Below are positions 1 through 6,632 of a DNA stretch of 9,667 nucleotides, one piece after another (the first letter of the stretch is position 1; each line of letters opens with the position of its first letter). The stretch spans positions 1-9,667 of the forward strand of contig JAPUIL010000381.1 of assembly GCA_027297085.1 (NCBI GenBank), given 5' to 3'. This DNA is from Verrucomicrobiota bacterium (GTDB lineage: Bacteria > Verrucomicrobiota > Verrucomicrobiia > Opitutales > UBA2995). Below the pieces are notes generated by a model that was given only the letters and a program-made list of their open reading frames with translations, was not told the DNA's origin and searched no databases. A program made the position numbers and the translations under genes.

Positions 1-1
1 C

Positions 2-586
2 AATAACATTCATCTTGTCCTCCACGACTGGGGAGGTCCTCTCGGATTCGACTGGGGCTATCGCAATCAAGACCGGGTAAAGAGTATCACTTATATGGAG
101 ACGCTGGTTACACCGTTGGAATGGGATGACTGGCCGGAAATTCGGGTAGACCTGTTCAAGCAGTTTAAATCACCAATGGGTGAGGATATGGCCCTGCGGG
201 ATAATCTCTTTATTGATACGATCGAAACGCGTATGATCCGCAAATTGACGGAGAACGAATGGGCTGCTTACCGCGAACGATTTGAAGAGCCGGGCGAGTC
301 TCGTAGGCCTACACTGACATTTGCCAGGTCCTGCCCGATAGCGGGGGAACCCCAACACATTATCGATATGGTTAACCGCTTCGGTGAGTGGTTATCGACC
401 AGTCAGGTGCCGAAGTTGTTTATTAATGCCTATCCAGGTTCCATCCTGACAGGACGGCAGCGAGAGTATTGCCGGACCTGGCCCAACCAACAGGAGAGAA
501 CGGTGATCGGCATCCACTACATTCAGGAAGATTCTCCTGACCTGATTGGCCAGGGCATCGCCGAATTTGTTCAATCCCTCGGTTAA
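2..586 (+). CDS. Haloalkane dehalogenase, HLD-II (LinB/DhaA-like), C-terminal part
   Basis: Hydrolytic dehalogenase of the alpha/beta-hydrolase fold that converts haloalkanes to alcohol plus halide. The reading frame is open from the left edge, so the N-terminus lies outside the window; about 194 residues remain of a family usually near 300. The nucleophile elbow H-D-W-G-G is at 23-37, with the nucleophilic Asp at 26-28 and the halide-stabilising Trp next to it. The catalytic Glu is in Y-M-E-T (98-100), the position used by the HLD-II subfamily. The catalytic His is in G-I-H-Y-I-Q-E-D (515-517). The blocks P-L-E-W-D-D-W-P, R-R-P-T-L-T and S-W/T-W-P-N-Q-type ends are typical of LinB/DhaA relatives. 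The whole triad is present, so it is probably active; the natural substrate cannot be told. It ends 69 nt before the RpiB-like gene on the same strand, so co-transcription is possible but not shown. Confidence 0.93.
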   Translation, partial: NNIHLVLHDWGGPLGFDWGYRNQDRVKSITYMETLVTPLEWDDWPEIRVDLFKQFKSPMGEDMALRDNLFIDTIETRMIRKLTENEWAAYRERFEEPGESRRPTLTFARSCPIAGEPQHIIDMVNRFGEWLSTSQVPKLFINAYPGSILTGRQREYCRTWPNQQERTVIGIHYIQEDSPDLIGQGIAEFVQSLG

Positions 587-655
587 GCAGATGAACCAGA
601 TTTCTGTCCTGCGGGCATCAACCAATCAAAGAAACAAAGCAAGCAACTTAATATC

Positions 656-1111
656 ATGAAATTCGCGATAGGAGGCGACAGCACTCCATACATAACCAAA
701 TCCATTACGGAGTACCTCGAAGAAAAAGGAATTGACCTGATTAAATGCGGAGCACTGAAGGGAGAGGATGCCGATTACGTGGACTCGGCCCACGAGGTCA
801 GCGAAAAGGTCGCTTCCGGTGAAGCCGATTATGGTCTTCTTTTCTGTAATACCGGTACCGGTGTGACCATCATTGCAAACAAGGTTCCCGGTGTACGTGC
901 AGCGCTATGCATAGACAACTATTCCGCAAAGATTTCAAAACTGGCAAACAATGCCAATGTGCTCGTGCTATCCATGCGTTATACCGGGGAGGGACTTGCA
1001 AAGGAAATTGTGGACACCTGGCTGGAAACGGAACCCTCCACTGAAGAACGCCGCATGAATTTCCACCGCAAGACGGACGAGATCGATGCGAAATACAAGC
1101 TCTGTCAATAG
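656..1111 (+). CDS. RpiB/LacA/LacB-family sugar-phosphate isomerase (atypical active site)
   Basis: A 151-aa protein of the RpiB/LacAB family, cytosolic aldose/ketose phosphate isomerases with a Rossmann-like fold; the length is normal. Seen: N-terminal strand with G-G-D-S (5-9), the catalytic-loop Cys64 in L-F-C-N-T-G-T-G, the I-I-A-N-K motif (72-76), the C-I-D-N-Y-S-A stretch (85-91) and N-V-L (101-103). By alignment from memory with E. coli RpiB, Cys66 and Asp9 are kept, but His10 is Ser9 and the ring-opening His99 is Ala97. This argues against plain ribose-5-phosphate isomerase and for another sugar phosphate, perhaps one without a closed ring; the substrate is unknown. The start is the ATG at 656, with no clear Shine-Dalgarno sequence. 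The next gene starts 21 nt after the TAG stop, so the two probably act in one sugar pathway. Confidence 0.9.
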   Translation: MKFAIGGDSTPYITKSITEYLEEKGIDLIKCGALKGEDADYVDSAHEVSEKVASGEADYGLLFCNTGTGVTIIANKVPGVRAALCIDNYSAKISKLANNANVLVLSMRYTGEGLAKEIVDTWLETEPSTEERRMNFHRKTDEIDAKYKLCQ

Positions 1112-1132
1112 AGCGACGAGCCGTACCTGTCG

Positions 1133-1942
1133 ATGGAACAGCCTTATGCATTTCCATTAGAGTATCAGACAGTCCTGACGCCTGATTACCGCACAGATCA
1201 GGAAACCTTGCAGAATTTTAGTCTACTCCAGGAATTAAAATTCTCCGGAGTTGAGCTGAATATTACTGAGCCGAAACAGATCGATGTGAAAGATCTGAAA
1301 GATTTCCTGGCCGGATTCGAACTGGTCATGGGGCAGTTTGCCTCGGGATTGGCAGCCAAGACCTTCAACCTTTCGCTCTCTTCACCCGATCCGAATCACA
1401 GAAAAGCTTCTGTGGACAAGTGCAAGACCTACATCGATTTTGCAGCGGCATTCGATGCAGGGGTTATTTTGGGATACGCAAAAGGAGGAGTCAGCTCTGA
1501 CCCGGCCGCCGCCCGGTGCGCTTATAAGGAATCCCTGAACGAACTTGTGGCTCATGCAGAAAAGACGTCGACTCCGATTCTCACAGAAGCCACCAACCGC
1601 TATGAAACCTCGGTCGTCAATAGTCTGGATGAGACCTATGACCTGGTAAAAGATTTTGAAAGCTCATGCGCCAGAATTCTACCCGACACCTTTCATATGA
1701 ATATTGAGGAAAAGGATATGCTCGGGGCCTTAAAAATCTATGCAGACCGTTACCAGCTCTTTCACTTTTCCGATAACAACCGTTTTTTGCCCGGTCTCGG
1801 CGCAATCGACTTTCAGCCGATTGTCGAATTTCTTAAGGAGAACCAGTACCAAGGATGGATCGGACTTGAAGGAAACATCCAGGATAACGTCCGCGATGAC
1901 CTCAGGGCTACCATGAAGTACCTGGGACCTGTGCTGGAGTGA
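1133..1942 (+). CDS. Sugar isomerase/epimerase TIM barrel, D-psicose/D-tagatose 3-epimerase type
   Basis: A 269-aa xylose-isomerase-like TIM barrel, expected to be a metal (Mn/Co/Mg) dependent cytosolic ketose epimerase or isomerase. The metal ligands known from Agrobacterium D-psicose 3-epimerase (E150, D183, H209, E244) appear here at E152, D185, H211 and E246, and the substrate-contact residues E156, H186 and R215 at E158, H188 and R217, a constant offset of two. The block D-T-F-H-M-N-I-E-E (185-193) matches that family closely; F-H-F-S-D-N-N-R follows at 210-217. There is no signal peptide. Family members act on free ketoses or ketose phosphates, so pairing with an RpiB-like isomerase suggests stepwise isomerisation of one sugar, but the substrate is not readable. 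The start is the only early ATG in frame; no strong ribosome-binding site is seen. The stop is TGA. Confidence 0.87.
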   Translation: MEQPYAFPLEYQTVLTPDYRTDQETLQNFSLLQELKFSGVELNITEPKQIDVKDLKDFLAGFELVMGQFASGLAAKTFNLSLSSPDPNHRKASVDKCKTYIDFAAAFDAGVILGYAKGGVSSDPAAARCAYKESLNELVAHAEKTSTPILTEATNRYETSVVNSLDETYDLVKDFESSCARILPDTFHMNIEEKDMLGALKIYADRYQLFHFSDNNRFLPGLGAIDFQPIVEFLKENQYQGWIGLEGNIQDNVRDDLRATMKYLGPVLE

Positions 1943-2062
1943 CACTTGTGCAATGCACGGTTAGTTATTTGAAAAAAAGAGGACCTAAAGGGGTCAGAGA
2001 AGCCCTTGATGTTTGGTAATTAGGAGTCTTCCAAGGATCTATGGTAACTGAGTTTGCCGCGA

Positions 2063-2085
2063 TTGGGCTTTTTCAGATCGCCCAA
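2063..2085. terminator. Possible hairpin between convergent genes
   Basis: TTGGGC at 2063-2068 pairs with GCCCAA at 2080-2085 across an 11-nt loop, starting eight bases beyond the sulfatase stop and 120 nt beyond the epimerase stop. It sits where a terminator for two convergent transcripts would be useful. It lacks a proper T-tract on either strand, so intrinsic termination is uncertain. The rest of 1943-2092 shows nothing else I can name. Confidence 0.3.
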
Positions 2086-2092
2086 AAGCAGG

Positions 2093-3688
2093 TCACTCTT
2101 CAACTTTCTTTGGGCGAAAAGTAAATTCCCAAGGATCGAACTCGATTTCATTATTCGATTCGATTTGCGACCTGGCATTCGCTGGCATTGCTTTGGAAAG
2201 GGATGCTTTCAGGTCTGCAAATTGCGGATCCCTTGCGATATTGTTCCATTCATTGGGATCGTTTCTGTGATCATACAATTCCTCCCCTCCGTCACGGTAT
2301 CGAATGTATCGATAATTTTGTGACCGTGCAGCATAGTTGCCTGGACCATGCGTTGTTAGAGCCGGTCGATCCCATTCCAGATCAGGATTCTTCAACAAGG
2401 GTACCAGGCTCACCCCCTCCAAACTTTCCACAGGATCGAAGTCGCAGAGCTCGTTCAAGGTGGGGAACACATCGATCAGCCCAACGGGCCTCGAGCATCG
2501 TTGCCCGGGCGTCGTCTTTCCCGGAGCGACCACGACAAAGGGAACCCTGGTAGAACGTTCCCACAAGGTATATTTGTGCCAGTGTTCCTTTTCACCTAAA
2601 TGCCAACCGTGGTCTGACCAAAGCACGATGATCGTGTTATCCGCATACGGGCTGGCATCCAAAGATTTCAGCAACTCACCCACCAAAGCGTCCGCCATTG
2701 AGATACTCGCCAAATAGGCCTGAACCGCTTCACGGTACCTCCCTACAGACTTGAGGTAATCAAAGTCAGGCTTGCTCCTGACGGCCATTTCCTGGCCCAT
2801 CTTCGGTAGGTCATTCAGGTCATCTTCCTTGAGGAGCGGCATGCTGAATTCGTCCAGTGGATACATATCGAAAAAAGGTTTCGGAGCATACCATGGCAGG
2901 TGAGGCCTGAAGATCCCCACAGCCAGAAAGAAGGGCTCTGTGTGCTCAACATCCAGAAATTGATCAGCCCAAGCAACGGTTCTTCCATCTCCCGTTTCCA
3001 TCAAGCCTCTATTCAAAGGTCCCCAATCGAATTCCCGAGGATTGCCCGGCGGCCGTTCAACCGGCACACGTACGTTCTCGAGACCGTTTAAAGGAAATCC
3101 TTCCGGCCATCGGACTACAGGATTCGGCCAGCCTGCCAACGACTTCAGGCTACCGGCCGGATAGCGATGGTAGGGATCATCCCAACGCTGTTTGAAAAAA
3201 TAATGCCACTGGTCCGGCGGATTGTGGCCAGGCGTATGATGAAATACCTTCCCCCCTCCTTCAACTCGATAGCCATGCATTTTGAATTGCCTGGGAATGG
3301 TCAAGAGATTCGGATGATTAAAGGGCCAGTAGGAGCTATTCCCATACACACCGGTGGTGGTCGGATTAAGACCACTCATGGTAGCAAGACGCGATGGGTT
3401 GCAAACCGGCGCAGCGCAGTGCGCATTTTCGAAAAGGATACCCCGCTCAGCTAATCGATCTATATGCGGTGTCTTTACCTGGGGATGCCCCCCGAGACAG
3501 CCAACCCAATCATTCAGGTCGTCCACACAAATCATTAAAACGTTGGGGTGCTTTGCGAAGGTTCCCAAACCAGGAAAGCCCATCCCCAAAAGCGTAATCA
3601 CTCCGAAACAAAAAACTCTGGAAAAGAGCAATAGAGTTAAACGCGTGTCCATAGGGAATCGGGGTAGTTTCCAACAACTGTGTTTCAT
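2093..3688 (-). CDS. Exported type I sulfatase, iduronate-2-sulfatase-like
   Basis: Hydrolyses sulfate esters, most likely on sulfated polysaccharides, outside the cytoplasm. 531 aa from the ATG at 3688. An internal ATG at 3652 (residue 13) begins a typical signal peptide: M-D-T-R, then a hydrophobic core rich in Leu/Phe/Gly to about residue 45 (G-T-F-A before K-H-P), so either start is possible; neither has a clear Shine-Dalgarno. Metal ligands D56-D57 lie in C-V-D-D-L-N-D; the formylglycine precursor is C96 in C-N-P-S-R (96-100), a Cys-type site; S-D-H-G-W-H-L-G-E is at 358-366 and K372 follows. The C-terminal block with Y-R-Y-I-R-Y, E-E-L-Y-D and D-P-N-E-W-N-N (about 459-483) is typical of the iduronate-2-sulfatase group. 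Cys96 needs a formylglycine-generating enzyme or anaerobic sulfatase maturase, neither encoded here. Divergent from selC; unrelated to the Sec genes by function. Confidence 0.95.
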   Translation of the reverse strand: MKHSCWKLPRFPMDTRLTLLLFSRVFCFGVITLLGMGFPGLGTFAKHPNVLMICVDDLNDWVGCLGGHPQVKTPHIDRLAERGILFENAHCAAPVCNPSRLATMSGLNPTTTGVYGNSSYWPFNHPNLLTIPRQFKMHGYRVEGGGKVFHHTPGHNPPDQWHYFFKQRWDDPYHRYPAGSLKSLAGWPNPVVRWPEGFPLNGLENVRVPVERPPGNPREFDWGPLNRGLMETGDGRTVAWADQFLDVEHTEPFFLAVGIFRPHLPWYAPKPFFDMYPLDEFSMPLLKEDDLNDLPKMGQEMAVRSKPDFDYLKSVGRYREAVQAYLASISMADALVGELLKSLDASPYADNTIIVLWSDHGWHLGEKEHWHKYTLWERSTRVPFVVVAPGKTTPGQRCSRPVGLIDVFPTLNELCDFDPVESLEGVSLVPLLKNPDLEWDRPALTTHGPGNYAARSQNYRYIRYRDGGEELYDHRNDPNEWNNIARDPQFADLKASLSKAMPANARSQIESNNEIEFDPWEFTFRPKKVEE

Positions 3689-3741
3689 TCGCTACTTTCT
3701 GTAAAATATAATGCATTTTTATTTTAAAACAGGCGCCAACC
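3673..3741. repeat. AT-rich direct repeat, copy A (overlaps sulfatase start)
   Basis: Resembles 3893-3959 in the same orientation. Shared landmarks in order on the + strand are a CGYTACYTYCTGTAA block, a T-rich run, and AAAACAGG followed by a GC dinucleotide one base later. By eye about 70% of positions agree, with one indel. On the - strand this copy holds the sulfatase ATG (3688) and a TATATT (3710-3705) that could be a -10 element for that gene; I see no matching -35. Confidence 0.45.
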
Positions 3742-3890
3742 CGCCGTCGTTCGTCGAACTTCCGCCGCCGCCATTTAGGCTATTGCTAGACCCGCCTTCA
3801 CTCTAGTTTCCGCCTTCGCAACGACTACGGCGAGACAGCTGGACGGCGAGCCAGGCAAGATGGCGTGACAAAGCGGAGAAATAATTTTTC
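3741..3890. repeat. GC-rich palindromic intergenic segment (REP-like)
   Basis: Rich in CGCC/GGCG and much more GC-rich than the AT-rich flanks. It contains small inverted repeats: GTTC at 3749-3752 with GAAC at 3756-3759, CTAGA at 3786-3790 with TCTAG at 3802-3806, and a CGCC...GGCG pair around 3811-3832. No open frame with recognisable protein is seen. The pattern looks like an interspersed extragenic palindromic repeat; copies elsewhere in the genome cannot be checked from this window. Confidence 0.35.
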
Positions 3891-3892
3891 AA

Positions 3893-3959
3893 AACTCTGT
3901 TTCCTCCGTTACCTCCTGTAAGAATTTCTGTCTTTTTTTAAACAAAACAGGAGCAATCA
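3893..3959. repeat. AT-rich direct repeat, copy B
   Basis: Second copy of the repeat at 3673-3741. On the - strand it reads like the sulfatase leader, with a better Shine-Dalgarno-like AGGAGGT (3917-3911), but where copy A has ATG AAA CAC this copy has AGG AAA CAG, so no start codon. It may be the remains of a duplicated leader or a target flanking the GC-rich segment. Between it and selC (3960-4040) I see only a TTGACC at 4000-4005 that could be a -35 element; the matching -10 around 4023-4028 is poor. Confidence 0.4.
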
Positions 3960-4040
3960 GCTTTTTGCCCCTTCAAGCTGCTTGCGCAAACTCAATTTAT
4001 TGACCCGGTCGTTTAGACGTGTTTTTGTTGCGCTTACCAC

Positions 4041-4134
4041 GGAGAGATAAAGGTGCCTGGTGGCCCTCGCGGTCTTCAAAACCGTTGTCTGTCTGTTGAA
4101 CAGGCAGAGGTAGGTTCGATTCCTACTCCCTCCG
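4041..4134 (+). tRNA. selC: tRNA-Sec, anticodon TCA (decodes UGA)
   Basis: The adaptor on which Sec is made and inserted. The anticodon loop CTTCAAA (4074-4080) carries TCA at 4076-4078, closed by a 5-bp stem 4069-4073/4081-4085 with a G-T outer pair. The D-arm has the short TGGT loop (4058-4061) usual for tRNA-Sec and six pairs if T4054 is bulged. The long variable arm is a stem of eight pairs, 4089-4096 with 4100-4107. The T-arm has stem GTAGG/CCTAC and loop TTCGATT (4115-4121). The discriminator is G4134; CCA is not encoded (CT follows). The acceptor pairs GGAGAGA with TCCCTCC with one A-C mismatch (4045/4129). Counted this way acceptor plus T-stem is 12 bp (7+5), not the bacterial 13 (8+5), unless C4040-G4134 is added as an eighth pair. 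It lies 41 nt before selD. Confidence 0.95.
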
Positions 4135-4175
4135 CTAAGACAAGGCTGTTAAAGAAACCGAGTAAACCAAAAATC

Positions 4176-5240
4176 ATGTCAAATTCATTGAAAGAACCTA
4201 TCTCATCCAAATATCCGCCTCTTACTAAATTTAGCCACGGTGCCGGCTGTGGGTGTAAAATCGCACCTTCCGTTTTGCAGGACATCCTTGCGGCTTCTGG
4301 GAGTCCGATGACGCCCGACGCCTCTTTGTTGGTTGGGAATAATACTTGTGATGATGCAGCAGTCTACCAAATCAGTGACAGAGAAGCAGTCATTAGTACG
4401 ACGGATTTTTTTATGCCCATTGTGGATGACCCTTTTGACTTTGGAAGAATTGCTTCGGTTAATGCGATCAGTGATGTTTATGCCATGGGAGGGAGTCCGC
4501 TTATGGCTATTGCAATTCTTGGCTGGCCGATCAATGAGTTGAGCCCCGAAGTGGCAGGGCGTGTGTTGGATGGGAGTCGCAGTGTGTGCAGGGAAGCAGG
4601 AATACCCCTTGCTGGAGGTCACAGTATTGATTCGCCCGAGCCTATTTTTGGCTTAGCAGTTACCGGACGTGTCGATGTAGATAAACTTAAACGTAACGAT
4701 ACAGCTGAAGCAGGCTGCAAACTCTATTTAACCAAGCCGTTGGGAGTGGGGCTAATCACTACCGCACACAAGCAAGGTTTGGCGAGTCTGGAAGATCTGG
4801 ATGCGGCAAAGCAAAGTATGCTGAAATTGAATCGTATCGGTGCTGACCTGGGCGGAATTGAAGGAGTGAAAGCGATGACGGATGTAACAGGCTTTGGCCT
4901 ACTCGGGCATCTGGTTGAAATGTGCCAAGGCAGCGCTGTCAGTGCTCTGATTCATAAGGACAGTCTTCCAGTTCTGCCCAAGGTTAAACATTATATTGAG
5001 CAAGATTGCATCCCTGGCGGGACGGAGCGCAACTGGATGAGTTATGGGCATTATGTAAGTGAATTGACGGAAGCAGAAATCGCTTTGCTGGCAGATCCGC
5101 AAACGAGTGGTGGATTGCTGGTTGCGGTGAGCGAAGCAGGCCATAAAGCTTTTCTACAGGTGGTAAACAGCCATGGTTTAAACCTTTCTCCTATAGGCGA
5201 ACTCCTTGCTCAAGAGGAAACGCTGATCAAGGTTGTTTAG
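4176..5240 (+). CDS. selD: Selenide, water dikinase (selenophosphate synthetase)
   Basis: Makes monoselenophosphate from selenide and ATP, the selenium donor for SelA. 354 aa from the ATG at 4176, close to the 347 aa of E. coli SelD and very similar along its length. The catalytic segment H-G-A-G-C-G-C-K is at 21-28, with Cys25 and Lys28 matching E. coli Cys17 and Lys20, so this SelD is the Cys form, not itself a selenoprotein. ATP/metal segments follow: D-D-A-A-V-Y at 59-64, S-T-T-D-F-F at 74-79, [10 protein letters not shown] at 97-106, then [10 protein letters not shown] and the C-terminal D-P-Q-T-S-G-G-L-L. The frame stays open upstream to 4053 but that part runs through tRNA-Sec, so the 4176 start is chosen. 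No Shine-Dalgarno is obvious. selA follows after 14 nt. Confidence 0.97.
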   Translation: MSNSLKEPISSKYPPLTKFSHGAGCGCKIAPSVLQDILAASGSPMTPDASLLVGNNTCDDAAVYQISDREAVISTTDFFMPIVDDPFDFGRIASVNAISDVYAMGGSPLMAIAILGWPINELSPEVAGRVLDGSRSVCREAGIPLAGGHSIDSPEPIFGLAVTGRVDVDKLKRNDTAEAGCKLYLTKPLGVGLITTAHKQGLASLEDLDAAKQSMLKLNRIGADLGGIEGVKAMTDVTGFGLLGHLVEMCQGSAVSALIHKDSLPVLPKVKHYIEQDCIPGGTERNWMSYGHYVSELTEAEIALLADPQTSGGLLVAVSEAGHKAFLQVVNSHGLNLSPIGELLAQEETLIKVV

Positions 5241-5254
5241 CAACTCACTTGGCA

Positions 5255-6622
5255 ATGGAGCAGAATGAACACCCGAATCGTGGTATTCCATCGGTGGACC
5301 GAATCCTTCGAGACGTGGTGGATCATTCCCTGCCACGCCCTATGGTCTTGCAAGTGATTCGCGAGACATTGGAGGCCATAAGGAAGTGTCCTGATATCGC
5401 TGAGCCCAAGGCGATCCTTGCGCAAGTGAATGCGGATTTGGAATCACTTGCGGCCTCCCGTATCCAACCGGTCATCAATGCGACGGGTGTATTGATTCAT
5501 ACGAATCTAGGTCGAGTCCCTTTGGCGTCTGCAGCATTACAAGCGAGTACGGAACTTGCTCGTCAGTATTCAACCCTTGAATACGATCTACCTAACGGGC
5601 AACGCGGCAAACGCGGGAGTTATGTGGAGCGATGTTTAGCCGAGTTGTGCGGGGCAGAAGCTGCTGCGGTCGTCAACAATTGCGCAGCTGCTCTGGTTTT
5701 GGTTTTGAAAGCATTGATGGAGGGTGAAAGGAATGAAATTATTATTTCAAGGGGCGAGCTGATTCAAATTGGCGGGGGGTTTCGCATCCCGGATATTTTG
5801 GAAGCTGCGGGGGCTCAGATGCGAGAAGTAGGTACGACAAATAAGACGAGTTTGGAAGATTACCGTCGCGCAATTTCTGGACGGACGGCTCTGATTCTTC
5901 GTGTGCATAGGAGTAATTTTGTAATGTCTGGTTTTGTCGAATCCCCTTCACGAAAAGCATTGGCCGGACTGGCCCATGAAGCAGGTGTACCTCTGTTTGA
6001 AGACCTCGGGAGTGGTGCCTTGGTAGATACCTCCAGGTGGGCGGGTCTTCCAGGCGAAAGCATGCCTCGGGACGCACTTGGTGAAGGCATCGATATCGTT
6101 TGTTTTAGTGGTGATAAATTAATGGGAGGACCTCAGGCGGGGTTGATCGTTGGGCGTGAATCCTTCGTGACAAAGGCGAAGAAGCACCCATTCTATCGGG
6201 CAGTACGCTGCGACAAGATGATTTTGGCTGCCCTGCAAACTGTGGTCGAAGCCTACCTGGGGTCAGCTGATCCAGTTGATGAAGTTCCTCTTTACCAAAT
6301 GCTGAATCGATCCCTTGAAAGCTTGAAGCAACGGGCAGAAAAAATAGTAGCTGCGTGGGGCGAAAGGAAGGGGCAATTATCCATTGTACCGCACGAGGGT
6401 AAGATCGGTGGTGGCGCCTTACCAGAAGCACAGGTGCCTTCTGTTGCATTAAATCTAAAAGTATCCGGAGTTCGTCCTGATGCCCTGGCAGCACAGTTGC
6501 GAGCCGCCTCTCCTCCGGTCATCGGCATTGTCGAAAAAGATGCTTTGATCTTTGATTTAAGGACGATCTTTCCTGAGCAGGATGATACTTTGTTAAACGC
6601 CTTACTATCACTAGCGAAGTAG
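5255..6622 (+). CDS. selA: L-seryl-tRNA(Sec) selenium transferase (selenocysteine synthase)
   Basis: PLP enzyme that converts Ser-tRNA-Sec to Sec-tRNA-Sec using selenophosphate; a decamer in E. coli. 455 aa from the ATG at 5255; a TTG at 5249 would add two residues. N-terminal tRNA-binding helical part about 1-70 (residues counted from 5249), then the conserved N-A-T-G-V-L-I-H-T-N-L-G-R at 78-89, A-V-V-N-N-C-A-A-A at 140-148, V-G-T-T-N-K-T at 194-200, V-H-R-S-N-F at 219-224, E-D-L-G-S-G at 251-256, and the PLP lysine K290 in F-S-G-D-K-L-M-G-G-P-Q-A-G, matching E. coli Lys295. The C-terminal domain contains K-I-G-G-G and ends L-S-L-A-K. Length is usual for bacterial SelA. Tightly packed between selD and selB, so very probably co-transcribed. 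Confidence 0.96.
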   Translation: MEQNEHPNRGIPSVDRILRDVVDHSLPRPMVLQVIRETLEAIRKCPDIAEPKAILAQVNADLESLAASRIQPVINATGVLIHTNLGRVPLASAALQASTELARQYSTLEYDLPNGQRGKRGSYVERCLAELCGAEAAAVVNNCAAALVLVLKALMEGERNEIIISRGELIQIGGGFRIPDILEAAGAQMREVGTTNKTSLEDYRRAISGRTALILRVHRSNFVMSGFVESPSRKALAGLAHEAGVPLFEDLGSGALVDTSRWAGLPGESMPRDALGEGIDIVCFSGDKLMGGPQAGLIVGRESFVTKAKKHPFYRAVRCDKMILAALQTVVEAYLGSADPVDEVPLYQMLNRSLESLKQRAEKIVAAWGERKGQLSIVPHEGKIGGGALPEAQVPSVALNLKVSGVRPDALAAQLRAASPPVIGIVEKDALIFDLRTIFPEQDDTLLNALLSLAK

Positions 6623-6632
6623 GCGGGTGGAA

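Noticed and set aside
1940..1972. Possible Sec read-through of the epimerase stop TGA, giving a tail starting U-H-L-C
   Set aside because: The small hairpin GTGC-AAT-GCAC begins too close to the TGA, has no G in the first two loop bases, the tail is only about ten residues, and the protein is already full length for its family.
2060..2095. Possible Sec read-through of the sulfatase stop TGA, with a hairpin just behind it
   Set aside because: The loop lies about 13 nt from the TGA, there is no redox motif in the extension, and the sulfatase is complete without it. The hairpin is listed only as a possible terminator.
2096..3704. Several + strand open frames of 60-126 codons opposite the sulfatase
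   Set aside because: They are antisense to a gene with all catalytic motifs intact and show no protein-like features of their own.
4053..4175. N-terminal extension of SelD by 41 residues in the same open frame
   Set aside because: The extension is translated from the tRNA-Sec gene itself and does not resemble any SelD N-terminus; the ATG at 4176 gives a protein of normal length.
5249..5254. TTG start for selA and, likewise, GTG at 6627 for selB
   Set aside because: Each is two codons before an ATG; for selB the AGGCGGG spacing favours the ATG. The effect on the protein is two residues either way, so they are noted but not used.
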